Origin: Eubacteriales bacterium
GTDB taxonomy: Bacteria; Bacillota_A; Clostridia; Christensenellales; Aristaeellaceae
DNA: 13,776 nucleotides
NCBI GenBank assembly: GCA_029974855.1
Contig: JARKQO010000053.1
Coordinates: 1-13,776, forward strand
Reading direction: 5' to 3'
Shown: piece after piece, positions 8,543-13,776 of the stretch
Position numbering within the stretch: position 1 is the first letter of the stretch
Layout: the number at the start of each line of letters is the position of its first letter
Position numbers and translations under genes: made by a program
The notes under the pieces: generated by a model
What the model was told of the DNA's origin: nothing
What the model saw: the letters and a program-made list of their open reading frames with translations, nothing else
Database searches by the model: none

Positions 8543-9826
8543 ATGAACAAACGTGTTGCAGCTTTGGCCCTGGCGCTGTGTGTGGCGCTGTGCGCATTTC
8601 CCATGGCTTCCCTGGCCGCCGCCAAGCAAATGAACGACGGCGTGCCGGTGTGGGACGAAAAAACGGTGAAGGAATACGCCCGGGACTACATCGCGGGGCA
8701 GGACCTGGAGAGGCTCCGGGGCTACTACGATTTACAGATTCGCCGCTACATGCCCATGAGCACCTATGGGGCCATGCTGGCCGAGATTCACTGGATGACC
8801 GGGGAGTTCATCCAGTTTGGCACCTATTCCTCCTTCGCGGAGCCGGAGCGGCGCACCAAGACCCATGTGCTGCACCTGTGCATGGAAAAGCAGGACCTGG
8901 ACATGTACTTCGTTCATAAGGACAAGCCCGACGACTGGGAGATTATGGCCTTGGAGTTCATTCCTGCGGAGAAGCAGGCCCCTAGCGATGACCCGGATGC
9001 GGGGGAGGGGGAGGAAGTCCCGGGGGAGAACGCCCCCGCCTACACCCGCATTCCGGTTACCCTTGGGGAGGGGACCGATGCCCTGGAGGGCATTTTGACG
9101 CTGCCCCAGGGGGCCACAGCGGACCAGCCGGTCCCCGGCTGCGTGCTGGTGCAGGACCAGGGCCCCTGGGACATGGACGGAACCTTGGGGCAGACCAAGT
9201 TTCTGGAGGATATGGCCGACACCTTCGCCCAAAAGGGCATTGCCACCTTGCGCTACCATAACCGGGCCTATGCCGCCGGCCTGAACCCCCAGGAGCTGGC
9301 AAGCCTCTCCCTGGAGGAGGCGGTGGTCCAGGACGCCCTGTTGGCCGCAAGGCTGCTGGCGGACCAGGAAGGGATAAACGGCAAGCAGATCGTGCTGGTG
9401 GGCCACGGCCAGGGGGCCACGCTGGCCCCCCACATCGCCACGGAGGGGGAGGGCCTGTTTGGGGCGCTGCTGATGATCGCAGGCAACCCCCAGGCCGATT
9501 TCCAGGGCACGGACCTGGCGGGCATGGATCAGGTTCAGCTGATCCGCAAGCTGAAAATCCCCACCTATATCGTCCAGGGCAACCGGGATGCCCAGGTATC
9601 GGTGGAAAACGGGGTGGAGGCCTACGAGGACCGGCTCAGCGACAAGGCGAAATGGGTGGATTATGTCGTATACCGGGGGCTGAACCACCTGCTGATGAAG
9701 AGCGCCGGGGGCGGCGGACAGGATACCCCCGAGGGATACGACATTCCCACCAAGCTGGACGCCGCCGCCGCCAGGGACCTGGCGGCCTGGATCAAGGGGC
9801 TTTGGAACGCGGAAGAAGCGGAATGA
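8543..9826 (+). CDS. Exported DUF3887 + alpha/beta-hydrolase-fold protein with missing nucleophile serine
   Basis: This is a secreted or cell-surface protein of unknown role. The 427 residues begin with a classical signal peptide (MNKR, a hydrophobic stretch 5-25, cleavage likely near the AAA at 25-27). A DUF3887-like domain lies at about 37-142. An acidic Pro/Glu/Asp-rich linker (145-165) follows, then an alpha/beta hydrolase domain (about 167-423). In the nucleophile elbow, where active members read G-H-S-x-G, the sequence is G287-H-G289-Q-G291; the codon for 289 is GGC, one base from AGC serine. The block that usually reads HGSGP is QDQGP (204-208). The presumed acid (Asp349 in GNRDAQVS) and base (His382 in GLNHLLM) are kept. 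It may therefore be inactive or a binding protein. GGAGGAG stands 8 bases before the ATG. The gene occupies the xerC/codV position of the B. subtilis order, 10 bp before hslV. Confidence 0.85.
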   Translation: MNKRVAALALALCVALCAFPMASLAAAKQMNDGVPVWDEKTVKEYARDYIAGQDLERLRGYYDLQIRRYMPMSTYGAMLAEIHWMTGEFIQFGTYSSFAEPERRTKTHVLHLCMEKQDLDMYFVHKDKPDDWEIMALEFIPAEKQAPSDDPDAGEGEEVPGENAPAYTRIPVTLGEGTDALEGILTLPQGATADQPVPGCVLVQDQGPWDMDGTLGQTKFLEDMADTFAQKGIATLRYHNRAYAAGLNPQELASLSLEEAVVQDALLAARLLADQEGINGKQIVLVGHGQGATLAPHIATEGEGLFGALLMIAGNPQADFQGTDLAGMDQVQLIRKLKIPTYIVQGNRDAQVSVENGVEAYEDRLSDKAKWVDYVVYRGLNHLLMKSAGGGGQDTPEGYDIPTKLDAAAARDLAAWIKGLWNAEEAE

Positions 9827-9836
9827 GGACAGCAGC

Positions 9837-10382
9837 ATGACGATGAAGGGAACTACCATTTGCGCCGTGAAGCGCGGCAACCAGGTCGCCATCGCCGGGG
9901 ACGGCCAGGTGACCATGGGGGAGAACACGGTATTCAAATCCTCCGCCAGGAAGGTGAGGCGGCTGTATCATGGACAGGTCATCGCCGGCTTCGCCGGGTC
10001 CGTGGCCGACGCCTTTACCCTTTGCGAGCGCTTTGAGGAAAAGCTGACCCAATGCGGGGGCAACCTGGAAAGGGCCGCCGTGAACCTGGCCCAGGACTGG
10101 CGGGGGGACAGCATGATGCGCAAGCTGGAGAGCATGCTTATCGTGGCGGACGCCGGCAGCATGCTGATCCTCAGCGGCAGCGGGGAAGTGATTGACCCGG
10201 ACGACGGCGTGGCCGCCATCGGGTCCGGGGGCAATTACGCCCTGGCCGCCGCCAGGGCTTTGGTGCAAAACACAGAGTTATCCGCCGAGGACATCGCGGT
10301 GAAGGCCCTCCAGGTGGCGGCCTCCATCTGCGTATTCACCAACGACCACATTTCCGTGGAGGTAATAGGAGGCGCGCCATGA
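9837..10382 (+). CDS. hslV: ATP-dependent protease peptidase subunit HslV (ClpQ)
   Basis: HslV is the peptidase of the HslUV (ClpQY) protease: a double-hexamer chamber with N-terminal threonine nucleophiles that degrades proteins unfolded by HslU in the cytoplasm. The 181 residues show T6-T7-I, where Thr6 is the expected catalytic residue exposed after removal of a short MTMKG leader. They also show GDGQVT (21-26), SARKVRRLY (36-44) with the conserved lysine, [11 protein letters not shown], and [15 protein letters not shown] near the C-terminus. The catalytic residue is threonine, unlike the serine of B. subtilis ClpQ. The ATG at 9837 has GAGGA 7 bases upstream; an in-frame ATG at 9843 would shorten the leader to MKG. 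The stop overlaps hslU by 4 bp (ATGA), which fits production of a stoichiometric complex. Confidence 0.97.
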   Translation: MTMKGTTICAVKRGNQVAIAGDGQVTMGENTVFKSSARKVRRLYHGQVIAGFAGSVADAFTLCERFEEKLTQCGGNLERAAVNLAQDWRGDSMMRKLESMLIVADAGSMLILSGSGEVIDPDDGVAAIGSGGNYALAAARALVQNTELSAEDIAVKALQVAASICVFTNDHISVEVIGGAP

Positions 10383-11749
10383 AGGAACTGACCCCCCGGG
10401 AGATCATGCGGGAGTTGGACCGCTACATCATCGGCCAGGACGAGGCCAAGCGCGCCGTGGCGGTGGCCCTGCGCAACCGCTACCGCCGCTCCCAGCTGGA
10501 CGAGGAGATGCGCAACGAGATCAACCCTAAAAACATTCTGATGATCGGGCCCACCGGCGTGGGCAAGACCGAGATTGCCCGCCGCCTGGCCAAGCTGGTG
10601 AACGCGCCCTTTATCAAGGTGGAGGCCACCAAGTTTACCGAGGTGGGCTATGTGGGCCGGGACGTGGACAGCATCATCCGGGATTTGATGGAGAACTCCA
10701 TCCGCATGGTGCGGGAGGAGTTCGCCAAGCAGGTGGAAACCCGGGCTTCGGTGCTGGCGGAGGACCGGCTGGTGAGCCTGCTGGTGCATCCCCCCAAAAA
10801 GACCGGCGCTTCCAACCCCTTTGAGTTTTTGATGGGGGGCAAAAAGGAGCCGGAGCTTCCCCAGGAGGAGCAGGAGAAGCTGGCCTCCCGCCGGGGCGAA
10901 GTGCTGGCCCAGCTCAGAAGCGGGGCATTAGAGGAGCGGGAGATTGAGATCGAGGTGGAGGAAGCCGCTCCCCAGCTGGAGGTGGGCGGCAACGCCATCA
11001 ACCTGGGGGACATGATGGGCGGCATGATGCCCAAAAAGACAAAGATCCGCCGGGTGAAGGTGAAGGAGGCCCGGAAGATCCTTTTGCAAGAGGAATCGGA
11101 AAAGCTCATCGACGAGGACGCGGTGCGGGAGGAGGCCGTGCGCCGGGCCGAGCAGCACGGCATCGTGTTCATTGACGAGATCGACAAGATCGCGGGGCGC
11201 TCCGCCGGGGGCCACGGCCCGGATGTGAGCCGGGAAGGGGTCCAGCGGGATATCCTCCCCATCGTGGAGGGAAGCACCGTCAACACCAAGTACGGGGCGG
11301 TACGTACGGATTTCATGCTCTTTATCGCCGCTGGGGCGTTCCATGTGGCCAAGGTGACGGACCTGATCCCGGAGCTCCAGGGGCGCTTTCCGGTTCACGT
11401 GCAGCTGAAAAGCCTCTCCCGGGACGACTTCAAGGCCATTCTGACCCAGCCGGAGAACGCCCTCACCCGCCAGTATGAGGCCTTGCTGGCTGTGGACAAG
11501 GTATTTCTGTCCTTTGAGGACTCCGCCATCGACGCCATTGCCAACGCAGCCTATATGATCAACGAATCCAGGGAGGACATCGGGGCCCGCCGCTTGCACG
11601 CGGTGTTTGAAAAGCTCCTGGAGGACATCTCCTTCAACGCCGGGGGAGAGGAGATGCCCAACGTCTATCTGAACATCAACGGGGAGTACGTGATGGAGCA
11701 CCTGGGCAAGGGCGAGGTGGCCTTGGATTTCAAGAGGTTCATTTTGTAG
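10379..11749 (+). CDS. hslU: ATP-dependent protease ATPase subunit HslU (ClpY)
   Basis: HslU is the hexameric AAA+ unfoldase that feeds substrates to HslV. The 456 residues start with the family segment [30 protein letters not shown], then Walker A GPTGVGKT (57-64), the pore-loop region with [11 protein letters not shown], and the inserted I-domain (about 110-240, glutamate-rich and variable). Walker B is IVFIDEID (262-269); GRFPVHVQL and the sensor-2 segment [16 protein letters not shown] follow. The C-terminal tail ending FKRFIL corresponds to the tail that docks into HslV. AGGAGG (10367-10372) lies 6 bases before the ATG, and the start overlaps the hslV stop. In B. subtilis codY follows; here the strand and composition change right after the stop. 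Confidence 0.98.
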   Translation: MKELTPREIMRELDRYIIGQDEAKRAVAVALRNRYRRSQLDEEMRNEINPKNILMIGPTGVGKTEIARRLAKLVNAPFIKVEATKFTEVGYVGRDVDSIIRDLMENSIRMVREEFAKQVETRASVLAEDRLVSLLVHPPKKTGASNPFEFLMGGKKEPELPQEEQEKLASRRGEVLAQLRSGALEEREIEIEVEEAAPQLEVGGNAINLGDMMGGMMPKKTKIRRVKVKEARKILLQEESEKLIDEDAVREEAVRRAEQHGIVFIDEIDKIAGRSAGGHGPDVSREGVQRDILPIVEGSTVNTKYGAVRTDFMLFIAAGAFHVAKVTDLIPELQGRFPVHVQLKSLSRDDFKAILTQPENALTRQYEALLAVDKVFLSFEDSAIDAIANAAYMINESREDIGARRLHAVFEKLLEDISFNAGGEEMPNVYLNINGEYVMEHLGKGEVALDFKRFIL

Positions 11750-11770
11750 GGTTTTTCTGTAGGGTTTTCC
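11745..11770 (+). repeat. Tandem 13-bp duplication spanning the hslU stop codon
   Basis: TGTAGGGTTTTTC (11745-11757) is followed at once by TGTAGGGTTTTCC (11758-11770), 12 of 13 bases identical. The first copy contains the TAG stop of hslU. It fits a slippage-type duplication at the junction with the minus-strand genes. It does not form a convincing terminator. Confidence 0.6.
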
Positions 11771-11771
11771 C

Positions 11772-12119
11772 CTAATACAAGGTATTCCCGCAATGAATAT
11801 CAAAGGGCATGATCAGCAGCCTTTGGATCTCTTTTCCATGCTGATCGAAAAACCATGCAATTGCTTTTCCGTAGCTTTCCTTGCTGTCAAATTCCCAATA
11901 GGAAAAGTACTTCACGCATTTTATGACCTTTGTGAGCTCTCTGGGAGGGCTTCCCGCTTCCACCCCGTCGATGGTAAAAAAGCGCTTCATATACTTAATG
12001 CCCAGGCAGCCGGGCTGTTGCCGTTGCGCCTGCGCAACAGGGATGATGAGTGCTTCAAAGGCCTCCGCCTGGTCGGGCTTTACTTGGAATACTTTCACCT
12101 CGGAAAAGCTGCTTTCCAT
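11772..12119 (-). CDS. Small ABM-fold (antibiotic biosynthesis monooxygenase-like) protein
   Basis: This small cytoplasmic protein of 115 residues (118 from the alternative start) is probably of the ferredoxin-like dimeric alpha/beta-barrel (ABM) type. The support is pattern level: an N-terminal strand SEVKVFQVKPDQ, a helix with EAFEALIIPVAQAQRQQPGC, strands around GIKYMKRFFTI and KYFSYWEFDS, and a helix KESYGKAIAWFFDQHGKEIQ, the usual order for such proteins. No catalytic residue can be named; family members range from heme-degrading and quinone monooxygenases to isomerases. ATG 12119 and GTG 12128 are both possible starts. Each has a GGGTGAAA copy upstream on the coding strand (complements at 12123-12130 and 12133-12140), so the choice is open. 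It ends 22 bp from the hslU stop, convergent with it, and begins 58-67 bp after the end of the toroid-type gene, probably on the same transcript. Base composition is much lower in GC than hslU. Confidence 0.7.
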   Translation of the reverse strand: MESSFSEVKVFQVKPDQAEAFEALIIPVAQAQRQQPGCLGIKYMKRFFTIDGVEAGSPPRELTKVIKCVKYFSYWEFDSKESYGKAIAWFFDQHGKEIQRLLIMPFDIHCGNTLY

Positions 12120-12186
12120 TTCTTTCACCCTTTTTCACCCCTGCGTATCGTCATTTCGTGATGCCACTGGAGAATACAAGGAATCC

Positions 12187-13203
12187 TCATAATTTCAAAG
12201 GAGCATATCGTTTCAATACCCTCATGGCCCTCAGGGTAATCCATTTGCTGGCCTCGCCCTCCCGATCCATTGGGATCAGCAAACGGTCGCTGTTGTAGGT
12301 GTTCTCCGCTTTCCATCTGCCCATATCGTCCTGCTTGGCGAGGACAATGCCTATGGCGTCGTCCATACGGCTGTCCGCAATGCCCAGCCCGGTCAGTATA
12401 TCCAATCTCTCCAGCACATCCGTCTGATACATCAACGGGAAGCCGAATTTGAGCCAGCCCGGTTTTGATTTGTGCTTCAAATTGTGGCTGCGTTTATAGA
12501 TATGGTGGATCAACAGAAACTCAGCCGCTTTTTGGATCGTGCCGCTGATCTCCTTCGTTCTTTCTTCCATCGGTATGGCGCTTAGCCCCTTGAGGGCCTT
12601 GACCACGCCCATATGGCAGGTGTGGTCGCCCCAGCACATTTCATAATGGTCATAGGGCGGGACTTGCGGGTCCTCCGCCACACCGTCGTTGAAGCGCATA
12701 AACCGGGTCATCCACCCGATGGCTTTTTGCAGCCTGGGGTCGTGGAGATAGCCGAAATGGATCAGGCTCCATACCATGTTTCCGGTGAGGCAGGGGATGA
12801 CCTCGGTAATCCTGCCGCCGCCTGCTTTGGCAGCCGTATTCTGCGAAAAACCGCCGTCCTGCCTCTCCTGGGAGTTTTCAAGCAGGTACTCGCATTGCTC
12901 TTTGATTTGGGGCGTCGCCGTAGCGCCTAATTCCGCCAGCGCAATCAGGGACCAAACAAGGCCTTTGTATTTGTCAGTGTAAAATCGGGGATAGGCTTGA
13001 AGGTACTCCGGTTCCCTCTGCCTTTGAAGCATGTCGGGCACGATGCCTCTTTGCATGAGCTCCCCTTTGGCAGCCTGAACTTCCCCGTCATCCTCCGGCC
13101 TGTCCAAAATATCCTTTAAGGTAAAATAGCGCACGGAAGGGTTCTCTTTTTCCAGCAGCCAGTCCGTGGGGTCCGCTTTGAGCGCCGATTTCCATTTGTC
13201 CAT
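12187..13203 (-). CDS. Terpenoid-cyclase/prenyltransferase-type alpha-alpha toroid protein, function unknown
   Basis: The 338-residue protein resembles the alpha/alpha-toroid of squalene cyclases and prenyltransferase beta subunits, with no signal peptide or membrane helix. The N-terminal DPTDWLLEKENPSVRYFTLKD (11-31) looks like a conserved family opening. QW-like repeat ends are visible: QERQDGGF (112-119) and KQDDMGRW (290-297). A cysteine/histidine cluster CWGDHTCH (190-197), preceded by YDHYE (184-188), could bind metal or shape an active site, and KWITLRAMRVLKRY closes the last helix pair. Catalytic DxDD of class II cyclases is not seen, so cyclase activity is not claimed. The ATG at 13203 was chosen because GGAGG lies 7 bases upstream and the family-like sequence begins there; the frame runs open to 13527 but crosses the promoter. 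The protein may act on a substrate shared with the ABM protein downstream, but this is inference. Confidence 0.75.
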   Translation of the reverse strand: MDKWKSALKADPTDWLLEKENPSVRYFTLKDILDRPEDDGEVQAAKGELMQRGIVPDMLQRQREPEYLQAYPRFYTDKYKGLVWSLIALAELGATATPQIKEQCEYLLENSQERQDGGFSQNTAAKAGGGRITEVIPCLTGNMVWSLIHFGYLHDPRLQKAIGWMTRFMRFNDGVAEDPQVPPYDHYEMCWGDHTCHMGVVKALKGLSAIPMEERTKEISGTIQKAAEFLLIHHIYKRSHNLKHKSKPGWLKFGFPLMYQTDVLERLDILTGLGIADSRMDDAIGIVLAKQDDMGRWKAENTYNSDRLLIPMDREGEASKWITLRAMRVLKRYAPLKL

Positions 13204-13210
13204 TGTTTTT

Positions 13211-13215
13211 CCTCC
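13211..13215 (-). promoter_or_regulatory. Ribosome binding site deciding the start of the toroid-type gene
   Basis: On the minus strand GGAGG is followed by AAAAACA and the ATG at 13203, a 7-base spacing. This selects the inner ATG over starts further upstream in the same open frame, which would lie at or beyond the promoter. Confidence 0.75.
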
Positions 13216-13257
13216 ATTCCTGTGGCAGAAAAAGGGAAGCCAAACAAAATGAAAGAC

Positions 13258-13280
13258 CCTATTCTTTCCATAAGAATAGG
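13258..13280. promoter_or_regulatory. Perfect inverted repeat, probable repressor operator over the -10 box
   Basis: CCTATTCTT-N5-AAGAATAGG is a perfect 9-bp dyad with a 5-base centre. It lies between two divergent genes, so it is not at a gene end where a terminator would be expected. No T-run follows it on the plus strand. It covers the -10 box and the start point of the minus-strand promoter, the typical place for a dimeric repressor. The regulator is not in the window. Confidence 0.6.
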
Positions 13281-13301
13281 ATGGAAAAATGCGATTGTCA
13301 A
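13273..13301 (-). promoter_or_regulatory. Predicted sigma-A promoter of the toroid/ABM genes
   Basis: Read on the minus strand, a perfect TTGACA (complement at 13296-13301) is followed after exactly 17 bases by TATTCT (complement at 13273-13278), which matches 4 of 6 positions of TATAAT. Transcription would begin near 13266, giving a leader of about 63 bases before the ATG at 13203. The inverted repeat at 13258-13280 covers the -10 box and start point. Confidence 0.75.
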
Positions 13302-13451
13302 GATGGCTAGGCTTCTTGGGTGCGCATGCCTGCCCGGCACTCCGTATTGCCCCTTTGGAAGTGCCGCTGCCCAAAAGTCCGTGAGGACTGCGGGAGAGAA
13401 CTGCCACATGATTTGGGAAAACTGCCTCTTTTTCTTTGCCGCCTGTTGTTG

Positions 13452-13467
13452 TGTAATAAGAATAACA
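13452..13467. promoter_or_regulatory. Candidate operator before the DHDPS-like gene, sharing a 9-mer with the upstream dyad
   Basis: TGTAATAAGAATAACA is an imperfect dyad of the form TGT-N-AT-N4-AT-N-ACA. It contains ATAAGAATA (13456-13464), identical to 13270-13278 within and next to the perfect dyad. It ends 29 bases before the ATG at 13497, where a repressor or activator could act. This is weaker evidence than the first dyad because the symmetry is incomplete. Confidence 0.4.
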
Positions 13468-13496
13468 TTTGGCATTGAATAGGGAGGGCGCTAGTG

Positions 13497-13776
13497 ATGA
13501 AGAACATACCCAGCGGCGTTTATCCAACCATGATCACGCCGTTCACATCCTTTAACCGCATCGATTATTCCGCTGTGGAGAAGCTTTTGCAGTGGTATGC
13601 AGACCGAAAAGTAAACGGCGTCTTTGCCATTTGCCAGTCCAGCGAGATTTTCTTTCTTGAATTTTGGGAGAAGCAGGAGCTGCGTCGGTTTATCATGAAG
13701 CATAAGCCCAAGGGCGTCGCCATCCTCGCTTCCGGCCATACGGCGGAGGACCTGCCCACGCAGGCGGACCACGCGA
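13497..13776 (+). CDS. Dihydrodipicolinate synthase / N-acetylneuraminate lyase family protein, 3' truncated
   Basis: This is the first 93 residues of a class I aldolase-type TIM-barrel enzyme; the frame is still open at the window end. Family members condense pyruvate with, or release it from, an aldehyde substrate using a Schiff-base lysine that would lie beyond the window. The start SGVYPTMITPFTSFNRIDYSAVEKLL (from residue 6) is the typical first strand and helix, and KVNGVFAICQSSE (38-50) is the second strand. Where classical DapA has G-T-T-G-E, this protein reads C46-Q-S-S-E50, so it probably belongs to another subfamily with a different substrate and should not be called dapA. AGGGAGGG ends 8 bases before the ATG; a GTG at 13494 directly upstream is possible. 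It is divergent from the toroid gene. Confidence 0.85.
   Translation, partial: MKNIPSGVYPTMITPFTSFNRIDYSAVEKLLQWYADRKVNGVFAICQSSEIFFLEFWEKQELRRFIMKHKPKGVAILASGHTAEDLPTQADHA

Larger units (their letters stand above)
13204..13496. other. Divergent intergenic region (293 bp), no gene seen
   Basis: This stretch separates the minus-strand toroid gene from the plus-strand DHDPS-like gene. It holds the minus-strand promoter, the dyad operator, and near the plus-strand gene an imperfect dyad with the same core 9-mer. A plus-strand open frame of 86 codons (13222-13482) has no credible start signal and crosses all these elements, so it is not taken as a gene. No clear -35/-10 pair for the plus-strand gene could be identified. 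Composition is lower in GC than the hslU side of the window. Confidence 0.7.

Noticed and set aside
11760..11774. Hairpin TAGGG-N5-CCCTA after hslU as a terminator
   Set aside because: The stem is only 5 bp and no T-run follows on either strand.
11793..12161. Plus-strand open frame of 122 codons over the ABM gene
   Set aside because: It has no ribosome binding site or recognisable sequence, while the minus-strand frame has the ABM strand/helix order and plausible start signals.
13258..13280. The inverted repeat read as a transcription terminator
   Set aside because: It lies between divergent starts, has an AT-rich stem, and has no U-tract. Overlap with the -10 box makes an operator far more likely.
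13222..13482. Plus-strand open frame of 86 codons in the divergent region
   Set aside because: It covers promoter and operator elements, has no convincing ribosome binding site, and its translation resembles no family.
13204..13527. N-terminal extension of the toroid-type protein up to 13527
   Set aside because: It would cross the promoter and operator and overlap the start of the DHDPS-like gene. The inner ATG at 13203 has GGAGG at good spacing and begins the family-like sequence.
1..13776. CRISPR arrays, tRNA or rRNA genes, insertion sequences, riboswitches
   Set aside because: I looked for regularly spaced repeats, tRNA-like cloverleaf segments, transposase-like products and structured leaders and saw none that could be supported.

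Overview
This window looks like a chromosomal piece of a fairly GC-rich member of the Firmicutes, most likely class Clostridia. The main evidence is gene order. The block dprA-topA-trmFO-hslV-hslU follows the arrangement known from Bacillus subtilis (dprA-topA-trmFO-codV/xerC-clpQ-clpY-codY). TrmFO, the folate/FAD-dependent tRNA methyltransferase, is typical of Firmicutes. Shine-Dalgarno sequences are strong and purine-rich (GGAGG type). The species cannot be named from the sequence alone.

Positions 2 to 11749 form a dense plus-strand run of eight genes. It opens with the 3' part of a large membrane glycosyltransferase carrying a protein-O-mannosyltransferase (GT39) module. Next come comM/yifB (AAA+ ATPase of the Mg-chelatase type) and dprA (RecA loader); both families are tied to handling of incoming single-stranded DNA. 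They are followed by topA (DNA topoisomerase I), trmFO (m5U54 tRNA methylation), an exported DUF3887-alpha/beta-hydrolase protein, and hslV and hslU (ATP-dependent protease). Three pairs overlap by 4 bp (comM/dprA GTGA, topA/trmFO ATGA, hslV/hslU ATGA), so translational coupling is likely. The exported hydrolase-like gene sits where xerC/codV stands in B. subtilis and has its own good promoter candidate at the end of trmFO. Its usual nucleophile serine is glycine.

After hslU the character of the DNA changes. Base composition falls clearly, strand direction flips, and the expected codY is absent. Positions 11772 to 13203 hold two minus-strand genes: a small ABM-fold (antibiotic biosynthesis monooxygenase-like) protein, and upstream of it a 338-residue protein resembling the alpha/alpha-toroid of terpene cyclases and prenyltransferases. 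They probably form one transcript. A 293-bp divergent intergenic region follows. It holds a near-ideal sigma-A promoter for the minus-strand genes, and a perfect 9-bp inverted repeat lies across its -10 box. The last gene, cut off by the window end, is a plus-strand member of the dihydrodipicolinate synthase/N-acetylneuraminate lyase family. A copy of the 9-mer contained in the inverted repeat also lies in front of it, which suggests one regulator may serve both directions.

The candidates for something less described are the putative pseudo-hydrolase between trmFO and hslV, and the small divergent locus at the end (toroid protein + ABM protein / DHDPS-like aldolase with a shared operator). 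Functions for the latter genes are fold-level calls only.
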